Positions 26,328-34,922 of a stretch of DNA of 64,000 nucleotides are shown piece by piece. This stretch comes from Streptomyces sp. NBC_00271 (GTDB lineage Bacteria; Actinomycetota; Actinomycetes; Streptomycetales; Streptomycetaceae): positions 4,030,001 through 4,094,000 of the forward strand of contig NZ_CP108070.1 of the NCBI RefSeq assembly GCF_036178845.1. The letters run 5' to 3'. A program made the position numbers and the translations under genes. Below the pieces are notes generated by a model. The model made no database searches. It saw only the letters and a program-made list of their open reading frames with translations, and was not told where the DNA came from. Position 1 is the first letter of the stretch. Each line of letters opens with the position of its first letter.

Positions 26328-26367
26328 TACGTTGGAGACGGCAAGCCCGGAGCTGATAGCAACAGCT

Positions 26368-26823
26368 ATGAACCCTCTCGACCGACTTCTCGCCGAGCGC
26401 GCCTGCGAGCGTCTCGTCCTCGACTTCGTGCACCGTCTCGACCTCGGTGAACCCGCCTCCGTCGCCGAGCTGTTCACCGAGGACGGCGTCTGGCGGTGGC
26501 CGGAGGGTGATCGGCACGTCGAGGGGCGTGGGGCCCTGCGCGCGTACTTCGGCGCGCGACCCGCGGACCGGCTCTCGCGCCGCATGATGGCGAACGTCCT
26601 GGTCACCGTGGACTCACCGACCGAGGCGCGGGCCACCTCGTACTTCACCACCTACCGGGTCGACGGCCACACCGGCGGCATGGTCCCGGCCGGACCTCCC
26701 GTGCAGATCGGCCACTACGAGGACACCTTCCGCAGGGTCGACGGGACATGGCTGCTCTCGACCCGCACCCTGTTCCTGCCCTTCGGCGGCCCCACCCCCC
26801 GTCAGCGCCCCTCCGCCGCATAG
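26368..26823 (+). CDS. SnoaL/NTF2-like polyketide-cyclase-fold protein
   Basis: 151 residues: ERLVLDFVHRLDLGEPASVAELF, DGVWRWPEGDRHVEG, GRGALRAYF and the C-terminal GHYEDTFRRVDGTWLLSTRT are the cone-shaped SnoaL_4/NTF2 fold. Members include isomerases, dehydratases and cyclases acting on small hydrophobic substrates, among them delta5-3-ketosteroid isomerase-type folds. It follows the MBL gene by 40 bp in the same direction. ATG 26368 is used; a TTG at 26332 is possible. The 3' end overlaps the convergent NB-ARC gene by 22 bp. Confidence 0.85.
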   Translation: MNPLDRLLAERACERLVLDFVHRLDLGEPASVAELFTEDGVWRWPEGDRHVEGRGALRAYFGARPADRLSRRMMANVLVTVDSPTEARATSYFTTYRVDGHTGGMVPAGPPVQIGHYEDTFRRVDGTWLLSTRTLFLPFGGPTPRQRPSAA

Positions 26824-28895
26824 TCGAGCCCCTCCTCGTACGGCATCCCGAAACCCTCCTCGTACGCCGTGCGGTAGGCGCTGTCGCCGATCTCGGCGCG
26901 GATGCGCAGTTCGTGGGAACGGCGGGTGGCGAGGAGGTCGGGCGAGTCCATCTGGGCCCGGCCGGTGAGTTCCCAGACGCGTGCGCCGATGCCGAGGAGG
27001 CGGGCGGCACGCAGGCCGTCGCCGGCCGCGACGACCGCGGCGGCCAGGACGTCCAGGGCCATGGCCGCGCCGACGGTGTTGTGCAGCAGGCCGTGCCCGG
27101 CGAGCGCGGTGCGGGCGTTGTCGACGGCGGCGCGGACCTCACCGCGGGCCAGGTCCGTCTGGGCGACGATCCCGTCGGCGAAGGCGCCCGCCCACGACTC
27201 CCCGCACTCCACGCTGGCCTCGCGCACCTCCTCGGCCACCGTCCGCGCCCGGTCGTGGTCGCCGCGCAGCAGGTGCGAGAAGGACAGCGCCACCCGGACC
27301 TGGAGCTGGGCGGCCCCGAACCCGTCCTGCCTGATGGGCAGTCGGGGCGTGGCGGACAGGACGTCGATCGCTTCGCCCAGCCGGCCGCTCAGCGCGAGCT
27401 GACCCCCGGTGAGATACGCGGCGGCCACCACGGCCACCGGGTCGGCCTGGGTGTCCGCCGCGTCCGTGCACCGCTCCGCCCACTCCGCCGCGACCTCCAG
27501 GTCGCCCTGGAGCAGCGCCACCGCGCCGCGTGCCCACAAGGCGCGGGTGCGGTCGGGTCCGGGCGGCGGGTCGGCGGCGAGCGCGAGGTCCAGACAGTGC
27601 TGGGCGTCACGCAGAGAGCCGCAGTGCCGCCACAGGAAGCCGAGGTCGGCCGCCATCCCCAGGGCGATCCGGCGGTCGGGGTCGGTGAGCGCGCAGTCCA
27701 TCGCGGCGCGCAGGTTGGCGTGTTCGGTGAGGGTGCGTTCGCACCAGGCGACCTGCCGTCCGGTGTTCCACTCGGTCCATCCCTGGCGGACCAGCCGCCG
27801 GAAGTGGTCGCGGTGGCGCAGCCGTACGGCGTGTTCCTCGCCGAGGGCGCGCAGCCAGTCGGCGCCGAACTCCTGGACGGTGTCGAGGAGTCGGAAGCGG
27901 GCCGGGTCGGTGCGGTGGCGCTGCACGATGGACTGCTCGACGAGCCGGGCGAGCAGTGCGGCGATCCGCCCGGCGGGCAGCGGGCCGCCCGCGCAGATCT
28001 CCTCGGCGGCGCCCACGCAGAAGCCGCCCGCGAACACCGAGAGCCGGGCCCACAGCAGCCGCTCCAGCGGTGCGCACAGTTCGTGGCTCCAGCCGATCGC
28101 CGTGCGCAGTGTCTGGTGGCGTGGCGGTCCGGCGCCGTCGCGCGGGGCGCTGAGCAGGTCGAGCCGGGACGGCAGGCGTTCGCCGAGTCGGCCGTGGAGC
28201 TGGGCCAGGGACAGTTCGAAGAGGCGGGCGGCGGCGAGTTCGAGGGCGAGCGGGATGCCGTCGAGGCGGCGGCAGACGGCCTCCACGGTGGGGCGGTTGG
28301 TGTCGTCGAGGGTGAACCCGGTGAGGGCGGCGCGGTCGGCGAACAGGGTGACCGCGTCGTCGGCGACCGGCAGCGGGTCCAGGGGCAGTACGAGTTCGCC
28401 GGGCAGTCCGAGCGGTTCGCGGCTGGTGACGAGGACACGCAGGCCGGGGAGGGCGGGCAGCAGGGTCTCGACGAGTGCGGTGCAGTCCGCGAGGACGTGT
28501 TCGCAGGAGTCGAGCACGAGCAACAGCCGTTTGCCGTCGGCCCATGCGGCCACCACCTCGGTGACGGGGCCGGTGGACTGGTCGGTGAGCCGCAGCGCCT
28601 CCACGACGGCGAGGCCGACCAGGCCCGCGGTGTGCAGGGGGGAGAGTTCCACCAGCCAGACGCCGTCGGGATAGGCCTCCTGGACCCGGCCCAGGGCGCG
28701 CAGGGCGAGCCGGGTCTTGCCGACTCCGCCGACGCCGACGACGCTCAGGAGCCGGTGTATGCCCACCGAGGGGTTCAACTCCGTCTCCAGCCAGCGGAGT
28801 TCCTCCCGCCGTCCGACGAAGCTGTGCGTCTCGGGCGGCAGATTGCCGGCGCCGCCGCCGGTCGGATGCGTCGGCTCGGTCGTCTTGTCGGACAC
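26802..28895 (-). CDS. NB-ARC ATPase with TPR-like C-terminus, lacking a DNA-binding domain
   Basis: About 697 residues. After a 30-residue leader comes SFVGRREELRWLE, Walker A VVGVGGVGKTRLAL, Walker B LLLVLDSCEHV and RVLVTSREPLG, the NB-ARC P-loop block seen in AfsR-type regulators and transcriptional ATPases. The second half is helical with TPR-like repeats. No SARP or LuxR helix-turn-helix is visible, unlike AfsR, so it could act as a signalling ATPase. GTG 28895 was chosen because it begins just before the conserved block; starts up to 29063 would overlap the divergent promoter. Partner unknown. Confidence 0.82.
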   Translation of the reverse strand: MSDKTTEPTHPTGGGAGNLPPETHSFVGRREELRWLETELNPSVGIHRLLSVVGVGGVGKTRLALRALGRVQEAYPDGVWLVELSPLHTAGLVGLAVVEALRLTDQSTGPVTEVVAAWADGKRLLLVLDSCEHVLADCTALVETLLPALPGLRVLVTSREPLGLPGELVLPLDPLPVADDAVTLFADRAALTGFTLDDTNRPTVEAVCRRLDGIPLALELAAARLFELSLAQLHGRLGERLPSRLDLLSAPRDGAGPPRHQTLRTAIGWSHELCAPLERLLWARLSVFAGGFCVGAAEEICAGGPLPAGRIAALLARLVEQSIVQRHRTDPARFRLLDTVQEFGADWLRALGEEHAVRLRHRDHFRRLVRQGWTEWNTGRQVAWCERTLTEHANLRAAMDCALTDPDRRIALGMAADLGFLWRHCGSLRDAQHCLDLALAADPPPGPDRTRALWARGAVALLQGDLEVAAEWAERCTDAADTQADPVAVVAAAYLTGGQLALSGRLGEAIDVLSATPRLPIRQDGFGAAQLQVRVALSFSHLLRGDHDRARTVAEEVREASVECGESWAGAFADGIVAQTDLARGEVRAAVDNARTALAGHGLLHNTVGAAMALDVLAAAVVAAGDGLRAARLLGIGARVWELTGRAQMDSPDLLATRRSHELRIRAEIGDSAYRTAYEEGFGMPYEEGLDYAAEGR

Positions 28896-29055
28896 GACGA
28901 CCAGTCTGGACGGATCACCACCGGCTCCGGCGGCTGTCCGACGACTCGGACAGAAGAGCGTCGGCACCTCGACAGTTCCGGGCACCTTTCGACGAGATGC
29001 GATCAACTCCCTGTTGGTGAGGGTGCGGAGGTCGCTGTTCGGAGATCGTCGGGTG

Positions 29056-30210
29056 ATGGGCACGAGAGAGCAGGGGCAGCGAGATCGCCGAGAACTCCAA
29101 GAACATCAAGGCCATCAAGAACACCAAGGACACCGAGGACATCAAGAACAGCGGGATCGGCCGGAGCGGCGGGAACGCCGGATGCTGCTCGCGCCGCTCG
29201 TCACCTGTCTGCTGATCGCCGTGCCGGATCTGCTCTTCGACCGGGTACCGCCGCTCATCACCCTGCTGCTCATCGGCCCGCTGCTGGCCTGCGCCCGGCT
29301 CGGCGTCCGGCACACCGTGCTGGTGTGCTGCTGGTCGGCGGTCCTGGGCCTGGCCATGGGGATCGGGAACGACGCGGTGCCGAGCACCGGCTTCGGCATC
29401 CGCTGGGGCGGACTCCTCGTCGGCTGCGCGCTCACCGTGTACGCGGCCCGGCAGCGCGACCGCCTCCACGACCGGCTGGCGCGCGCCCACGAGGTGGCCC
29501 GGGTCACCCAGACGGCGATCCTGCGGCCCATCTCCCGTACCTTCGACGGCACCCGGGTCTGTACCCGGTACCACAGCGCCTCCCACGAATCGGCCGTCGG
29601 CGGCGATCTGTACGACGTCGCGGTGACGCCGTACGGCCTGCGGGTCCTCGTCGGCGACGTACGGGGCCACGGCGTCGAGGCACTCCGGCTGAGCGCCGAC
29701 ACCCTCACGGCCTTCCGTGAACTCGCCTACACCTCGCCCGACCTGACGACCCTCACCGCCGAACTCGACGCCCTCCTCACCCCCGAACTGGGCCCCGAGG
29801 ACTTCGTCACCGCGGTGCTCGCCGAGTTCGCGCCCGGCGAGGTGCGGCTCGTCAACTGCGGCCATCCGCCCCCGCTGCGCTCCGGCCGGCGCATCGAACT
29901 CCTCGAACCCCTCGTCCCCACGCCGCCGTTGGGCCTCGGTCCCGATCCGCGCCAGTACCGCGTACGGCTCCAGCCCGGCGACCGGCTGCTCCTCTACACC
30001 GACGGCCTCACCGAGGCCCGTGACGCGGAGGGCGCCCCGTTCCCCCTCCTCGGCGAGGCGGCGCTCGCCCTGCGCGAGGCGCTCCCCGACGATGCCCTGC
30101 GAGCCCTGCACACCCGCCTGCTCGCCCACACCGGCACCGCCCTCGCCGACGATCTCGCCCTGGTCCTGTGCCAGCCCACGGAGGCAACGGTTCCGGCGCC
30201 CGTGCCGTGA
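29056..30210 (+). CDS. PP2C/SpoIIE-type serine phosphatase, membrane-bound
   Basis: 384 residues from ATG 29056. Residues 1-42 are His/Gln/Arg repeats (EHQGHQEHQGHRGHQEQR) with codons unlike the neighbours. Three membrane helices follow (about 43-125), then a SpoIIE-like PP2C domain with ESAVGGDLYDV, VGDVRGHGVEA, LVNCGHPPPL and YTDGLTEARD, all metal-binding motifs present. Such phosphatases dephosphorylate anti-anti-sigma factors to control alternative sigma factors. GGAG at 29041 supports a start at 29053 or 29056; ATG 29182 (342 aa) would skip the repeat and is a real alternative. No anti-sigma gene is adjacent. Confidence 0.85.
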   Translation: MGTREQGQRDRRELQEHQGHQEHQGHRGHQEQRDRPERRERRMLLAPLVTCLLIAVPDLLFDRVPPLITLLLIGPLLACARLGVRHTVLVCCWSAVLGLAMGIGNDAVPSTGFGIRWGGLLVGCALTVYAARQRDRLHDRLARAHEVARVTQTAILRPISRTFDGTRVCTRYHSASHESAVGGDLYDVAVTPYGLRVLVGDVRGHGVEALRLSADTLTAFRELAYTSPDLTTLTAELDALLTPELGPEDFVTAVLAEFAPGEVRLVNCGHPPPLRSGRRIELLEPLVPTPPLGLGPDPRQYRVRLQPGDRLLLYTDGLTEARDAEGAPFPLLGEAALALREALPDDALRALHTRLLAHTGTALADDLALVLCQPTEATVPAPVP

Positions 30211-30222
30211 CGGACGCATCTC

Positions 30223-31494
30223 CTACCGGGCGAGTACCTGGCGGGCGAGGCGGGCTCGGGACGGGGCCAGTTCGGTGTCGAGGGTGTGCTGTCGCTCGTC
30301 GTCCGTGACCACCGCGGCGGCCACGGCGGGCCTGGCGAGCAGGCAGGCCCGGCGCAGGTGGGTCGGTGGGTGGGTCGAGTCGACGCTGTGTCCGCGCAGG
30401 ATTCCGGCCCGGCGCTGGCGCTCGTACTCGTGCGCGGGGATCGAGTCCACGTGAGCGGCCAGCTGGTCCCACAGATCGCGCCACGGCTCGCGACGCTCCG
30501 CGTCCTGGGTCCGGATCACCTGGCCTGCGTTGGACATGCGCAGGAGCAGGGTCTCCGCCGAGTCGGTCACCAGGAGGCGGTCCATGAGTGCCACGGCGGC
30601 TTCGGTGGAACCGGCGCGGGCCGCGGCGGCGTCGGCCAGGTACTCGGCGCGTTGTGTCGCGCGCATCGTCAGCTGGTCGAGCAGCATCAGCAGGCCCTGG
30701 GCGGCTCCGTAGGGCAGCAGATAGAGCACGTTGAGCGCCATCTCGGGGACGGTGGGGTGAGAGATCGGGCGCATCAGATAGCGCCACGTGGCGAGGGACT
30801 GGAGCGCGTTGGCGATGATCAGTCCGTGCCGGGTGTCCCCGTTGGCGTAGTGACCGAGTTCGTGTCCGAGCAGCGCGATCCGCTGTTGCGGGGTGGTGAT
30901 CTCCCAGAGCCCGAGCCCGATGGTCAGCAGGCGGCGTCGGCGCACTCCGTAGGTGGTCACGCTCGCGTTGACGTCGGTCGTCAGGGCGATGGCGTGGACC
31001 CCGGTCGTACCGACGACGGAGGCGATCTCGTCGACCAGGGCGAACAGCTCGGGCGCCTCGGCCCGGTGCAGCACGGGCGCGTCGTCCGGCAGCCGTCCGA
31101 AGCGGGGCCGAAGGAGCCAGGCCAGCAGGAGAAGGATCACTCCCACCACCGGCAGAGCGGTTCCCCAGCCGAGTGTCACCAGCAGGATGCCCGTGCCGAG
31201 CAGGGCGATCGTGGCACCGTGGATGGCCAGCGCGACGGCGTACGCCAGGACACCGGCCGTATCGCGGCGCGGACGCGGCGCGCCGTCGGCCGACACCTCG
31301 GCCAGCAGTGCCTCCCCGTGCTGCCGGGCCAGCGACCGCCGCAGCCCCTCCAGCCGCCCCGGTCTCTCTTCCGGCTCGCCGGGATCCACGTTCCATCCGC
31401 AGGCCGCACACCACGCCGTGAATCGCGGGTCGGTGCGCACCTCAGTGCTGCATTCCGGGCACGACTGAGCTCTCTCGTCCACAGTGCCGCGCAT
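30223..31494 (-). CDS. M48-family membrane metalloprotease with zinc ribbon
   Basis: 423 residues. An N-terminal zinc ribbon (CPECSTEV and CAACGWN) is followed by two membrane helices (about residues 85-130), the catalytic HELGHYANGD motif near residue 225, and further hydrophobic helices near 250-290; the third zinc ligand lies in EYLADAAAA. HtpX/Ste24-like enzymes cleave misfolded membrane proteins or peptides. The ATG at 31494 directly precedes the ribbon. It ends 12 bp from the PP2C gene, convergently, and faces the cobalamin riboswitch operon. Confidence 0.9.
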   Translation of the reverse strand: MRGTVDERAQSCPECSTEVRTDPRFTAWCAACGWNVDPGEPEERPGRLEGLRRSLARQHGEALLAEVSADGAPRPRRDTAGVLAYAVALAIHGATIALLGTGILLVTLGWGTALPVVGVILLLLAWLLRPRFGRLPDDAPVLHRAEAPELFALVDEIASVVGTTGVHAIALTTDVNASVTTYGVRRRRLLTIGLGLWEITTPQQRIALLGHELGHYANGDTRHGLIIANALQSLATWRYLMRPISHPTVPEMALNVLYLLPYGAAQGLLMLLDQLTMRATQRAEYLADAAAARAGSTEAAVALMDRLLVTDSAETLLLRMSNAGQVIRTQDAERREPWRDLWDQLAAHVDSIPAHEYERQRRAGILRGHSVDSTHPPTHLRRACLLARPAVAAAVVTDDERQHTLDTELAPSRARLARQVLAR

Positions 31495-31629
31495 CTTCGT
31501 GTCCCCCCTGGACTCCAAGTCCCCCCGGGGACCGGCGAATTCCGACGTGTTCGAACGGAGCACATCGCGAGCGCAGCATAGGCCCGCGAGGGGGCGCTCA
31601 CAGCCGCTCCTCAGGCGATTGCTACGGGC

Positions 31630-31755
31630 CGGTACAGTGAGCAGGTCGTCATCACACCCGTACGCGGAGAAGCCGGTGCAATTCCGGCGCTGACCCGCAA
31701 CCGTGAGCCACCCGCAGGGGTGGCGAGCCGGATCGCCTCGTGCGGGACGTGACCG
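31630..31755 (+). promoter_or_regulatory. Cobalamin riboswitch
   Basis: The conserved cobalamin-aptamer core is present in order: GAGAAGCCGGTGCAATTCCG, GCGCTGACCCGCAACCGTGA, a variable hairpin (CCACCC/GGGGTGG) and the closing GCGAGCCGGATCGCC. It starts about 235 nt before the first gene of the operon. Downstream GC-rich hairpins up to 31860 (for example CCGGTGCTGCCCGG near the ribosome-binding site) could sequester the start region when B12 is bound. Family assignment is from conserved sequence; limits are approximate. Confidence 0.9.
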
Positions 31756-31866
31756 GCTCGTGCCGCCGGCAGCCCGCCGGTGGCCGGCACCGTCGAGGGA
31801 TACGGGGCCGGAGCCGCTCGGGGCCAAGCCTGCGCCCGGTGCTGCCCGGCTTCCGCAGGGAGAGTC

Positions 31867-33105
31867 ATGATTGTTCGCCGCAGCGCCGCGGTACTGGCCG
31901 CCACCGTAGTGATCGGTACGGCCCTGGCCCCGGCCGCCGTGGCCGAGGGCGCCTCGCCCTCGCCCGCCCCGGCGATACCCTCCGGCCTCTACGGCACCTC
32001 CGACCCCACCTACGACGGCGTCTGGCGGCAGTCCCTCGCGCTGCTCGCCCAGCACACCGTCGGTGTGAAGCCCGCGACGAAGGCCGTGGACTGGCTGGCC
32101 GGGCAGCAGTGCGCGAACGGGGCGTTCGCGGCGTACCGTGCCGACGCGTCGGCGAAGTGCGACGCCAAGACGATGGTCGACACCAACAGCACCTCGGCGG
32201 CCGTGCAGGCCCTCGCCGCGCTCGGCGGCCACGACGGCGAGACGGGCAAGGCCGTCGCCTGGCTGAAGTCCGCGCAGAACAAGGACGGCGGCTGGGGCTA
32301 CACGGCGGGCGGCGCGAGCGACGCGAACTCCACGTCCGTGGTGATCGGGGCGCTGGCGGCGGTGGGCACCAAACCGGCGGACGTCTCCAAGGACGGCAAG
32401 TCGCCGTACGACGCCCTCGTGAAGCTGTCGATCCCGTGCGGCGGGGCCGACGGGGGCGCGTTCGCCTACCAGCCGGACAAGAAGGGCAAGCTCGCGGCCA
32501 ACGCGGACGCGACGGCGGCGGCCGTGGTCGGAGCCCTGGGCAAGGGCCTCGCCGGTGAGCCCCTGAAGCCCGTGGCCGACCCCCTCTCCTGCAAGGCCGC
32601 CGACAGGCCCGAGCAGGCGGCCCAGAACGGTGCCGCGTACCTCGTCAAGGCGCTCGCCAAGGACCAGCACCTCACCTCGGTGATGCCCGGCGCCAAGAAC
32701 CAGCCCGACTACGGCAACACGGCGGACGCGGTCGTCGCGCTCGCGACCGCCGGGCACGGCGACAAGGCGGCCGACGCGATGCGCTGGCTGGAGACCCACT
32801 CCGCGCAGTGGGCCGCGCAGGCCGGCCCCGCCGCGTACGCGCAGCTCGTCCTCGCCGCCGACGCGGCGACGTTCGACCCGCGCGACTTCGGCGGCCAGGA
32901 CCTCGTCAAGCAGCTCAACGCCACCGGCCCCGCGCCCGCGTCCCTCCCGGCCGAGCCCAAGGCCTCCGCGTCCGCGTCCGCCGAGGAAGCCGCGAAGAAG
33001 GACGACAGCGGCGTCAGCGTCTGGTGGATCATCGGCGTCGGTCTCGTCGGCGGCATCGGCATCGGCTTCCTGATCAGCGCCCGCAACAAGAAGCAGCAGC
33101 CGTGA
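31867..33105 (+). CDS. Surface-anchored alpha/alpha-toroid protein, transcobalamin alpha-domain-like
   Basis: 412 residues. Signal peptide (residues 1-28), then toroid repeats: KAVDWLAGQQCANGAFAAY, TSAAVQALAALGG, AVAWLKSAQNKDGGWGY, TSVVIGALAAVG and TADAVVALATAG. A Pro/Ala/Ser-rich stalk precedes a C-terminal membrane helix (about 380-402) and a basic KKQQP tail. Intrinsic factor and transcobalamin use the same alpha6/alpha6 fold to hold B12. Being the first gene behind a cobalamin riboswitch and upstream of an ECF transporter, it likely binds corrinoid outside the membrane. Squalene-cyclase annotation would be misleading because the DxDD motif is absent. Confidence 0.85.
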   Translation: MIVRRSAAVLAATVVIGTALAPAAVAEGASPSPAPAIPSGLYGTSDPTYDGVWRQSLALLAQHTVGVKPATKAVDWLAGQQCANGAFAAYRADASAKCDAKTMVDTNSTSAAVQALAALGGHDGETGKAVAWLKSAQNKDGGWGYTAGGASDANSTSVVIGALAAVGTKPADVSKDGKSPYDALVKLSIPCGGADGGAFAYQPDKKGKLAANADATAAAVVGALGKGLAGEPLKPVADPLSCKAADRPEQAAQNGAAYLVKALAKDQHLTSVMPGAKNQPDYGNTADAVVALATAGHGDKAADAMRWLETHSAQWAAQAGPAAYAQLVLAADAATFDPRDFGGQDLVKQLNATGPAPASLPAEPKASASASAEEAAKKDDSGVSVWWIIGVGLVGGIGIGFLISARNKKQQP

Positions 33106-33791
33106 GCCGCCGTCGGACGTGCGCGCTGGTCCTGTCCCTGCTCCTGCTCGTACTCGGCGGCGCGGGACAGGCCCGGGCCGTCGGCTACCGCTACTGGTCG
33201 TTCTGGGACCTGACCGGCGGGAAGTGGACGTACGCGACACAGGGCCCGTCGACCGCGCGACCGTCCGACGGCGACGTACAGGGCTTCCGTTTCGCGGTGA
33301 GCGCGGACTCGCAGGACGCCTCCAAGCCGCGCGGCCACGCCGACTTCGCGTCCATCTGCGCGAAGACGCCCGCCCAGGCGGGCCACAAGCGGGTGGCCCT
33401 CGTCATCGACTCCGGCACGACCGCGGACGCCCCGGGCGGCGAGACTCCGCCCGCACCACGGACGGTCTGCGCCCGCGTCCCCGCCGACGCGACCACGGCC
33501 GAGGCCCTCGCGACGGTCGCCAAACCTCTCCGCTACGACACCAACGCCCTCCTGTGCGCCATCGCGGGCTACCCCGGGACGGGCTGCGGCGAGCAGGTCG
33601 CGACGTCGCGCACCGCGCCTCCCCCCACCGCGAAAGCCGACGCCGACGCCAAGGGCAACGGCAAGGACAACGCCGACGCCACGTCCGAGCCGGCCCGGCA
33701 CGGCCCGTCGCTGGGCCTGCTCGCGGGAGTCGTCGCGGTCGCCGCGCTCGGCGGGGCGGCAGTCTGGCAGACCCGCCGCCGCCGGCCCTGA
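33102..33791 (+). CDS. SCO2322-type anchored protein with transcobalamin beta-domain-like (DUF4430-like) region
   Basis: 229 residues, GTG start overlapping the previous stop (GTGA). Signal peptide to about residue 26, then YRYWSFWDLTGGKWTYATQG followed by PSDGDVQGFRF, which has the W-S-F / W-x-Y-A-x-x-G / DGD pattern of the DUF4430 domain, the small beta-rich half of transcobalamin. Four cysteines could form two disulfides. A charged stalk, a membrane helix (about 200-222) and an RRRRP tail end it. Co-translated with the toroid protein, it may form the second half of a two-chain B12 binder; this pairing is inference. Confidence 0.8.
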   Translation: MSRRRTCALVLSLLLLVLGGAGQARAVGYRYWSFWDLTGGKWTYATQGPSTARPSDGDVQGFRFAVSADSQDASKPRGHADFASICAKTPAQAGHKRVALVIDSGTTADAPGGETPPAPRTVCARVPADATTAEALATVAKPLRYDTNALLCAIAGYPGTGCGEQVATSRTAPPPTAKADADAKGNGKDNADATSEPARHGPSLGLLAGVVAVAALGGAAVWQTRRRRP

Positions 33792-33806
33792 GTACGGCGA
33801 CCGACG

Positions 33807-34922
33807 ATGACCCGCGCACCGAAGGCACACCGTTCCAACGCCCTCCCCCCAGGAGCCTGGTGGATCTGGGCCCTGGGCCTGGGCACCGCCGCCTCCCGCA
33901 CCACCAACCCCCTCCTGCTCGCCCTCCTCATAGCCGTGGCCGGTTACGTGGTGGCCGCCCGCCGGACCGACGCCCCCTGGGCCCGCTCCTACACCGCGTT
34001 CGTCAAACTCGGCATCGCCGTCCTCGGCATCCGGCTGGCGTTCGCCGTCTTCCTCGGCTCCCCCATCCCCGGCACCCACCTCCTCGTCACCCTCCCCGAA
34101 CTCCCCCTCCCCCACTGGGCCCAGGGCATCCGAGTCGGCGGCCGGGTCACCGCCGAGGGCCTGCTCTTCGCGCTGTACGACGGCCTGAAACTGGCCACGC
34201 TCCTCATCTGCGTCGGCGCGGCGAACGCCCTCGCGAACCCTGCACGGCTGCTGAAGTCGCTCCCGGGCGCCCTGTACGAGGCGGGCGTCGCGGTGGTCGT
34301 CGCGCTCACCTTCGCGCCGAACCTGATCGCGGACGGCCGGCGGCTGCGCGCCGCCCGCCGTCTGCGCGGCCGCCCCGACCGTGGGCTGCGCGGCCTGCTG
34401 CACGTCGGGCTCCCGGTCCTGGAGGGCGCGTTGGAGCGTTCGGTCGCCCTCGCGGCGGCGATGGACGCCCGCGGCTACGGCCGCACCGCCGAGGTGGCGC
34501 CCGCCGTCCGCCGTACGACCACCGTTCTGACGCTGGGCGGTCTGCTCGGCGTCTGCGCGGGCACGTACGGAGTGCTGACCGCCGAGGGCGGTACCTACGG
34601 CCTGCCCGTGCTGCTCGCCGGAGTGGCCGCGGCGCTCGGCGGGCTGTGGCTGGGCGGGCGCCGCTCGGTCCGCACGCGCTACCGCCCGGACGTGTGGGGC
34701 GTTCGGGCCTGGCTGGTGACGGGCTCCGGAGTCGCGGTCGCCGCCGGACTGATCGTCTCCGCCGCGTACGACGCCGCGGCGCTGAGCCCCGGTGTCCTCC
34801 CGCTGACCGCCCCCGCCCTGCCCCTCTGGCCCGCGGCGGCGATCCTGCTCGGCCTGCTCCCCGCCTTCGTCGCCCCGACACCTCACTCGCGGGAACCCTC
34901 CACCCTCAAGGACCCCTCATGA
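33807..34922 (+). CDS. ECF transporter transmembrane component (CbiQ/EcfT)
   Basis: 371 residues, about six to eight membrane helices. The two cytoplasmic coupling motifs of EcfT occur as AARRLRGRPDRGL and ALAAAMDARGYG (Ala-Arg-Gly pattern). It links the substrate-binding S component (36529) to the ATPase (34919). The 15-bp gap before it and the ATGA overlap with the ATPase gene place it inside the riboswitch operon. Extra C-terminal helices extend it beyond minimal CbiQ. Confidence 0.9.
   Translation: MTRAPKAHRSNALPPGAWWIWALGLGTAASRTTNPLLLALLIAVAGYVVAARRTDAPWARSYTAFVKLGIAVLGIRLAFAVFLGSPIPGTHLLVTLPELPLPHWAQGIRVGGRVTAEGLLFALYDGLKLATLLICVGAANALANPARLLKSLPGALYEAGVAVVVALTFAPNLIADGRRLRAARRLRGRPDRGLRGLLHVGLPVLEGALERSVALAAAMDARGYGRTAEVAPAVRRTTTVLTLGGLLGVCAGTYGVLTAEGGTYGLPVLLAGVAAALGGLWLGGRRSVRTRYRPDVWGVRAWLVTGSGVAVAAGLIVSAAYDAAALSPGVLPLTAPALPLWPAAAILLGLLPAFVAPTPHSREPSTLKDPS

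Noticed and set aside
31867..33105. Squalene-hopene cyclase or prenyltransferase
   Set aside because: Repeats resemble that fold, but the DxDD motif is absent and the riboswitch, secretion signal and ECF neighbours favour B12 binding.
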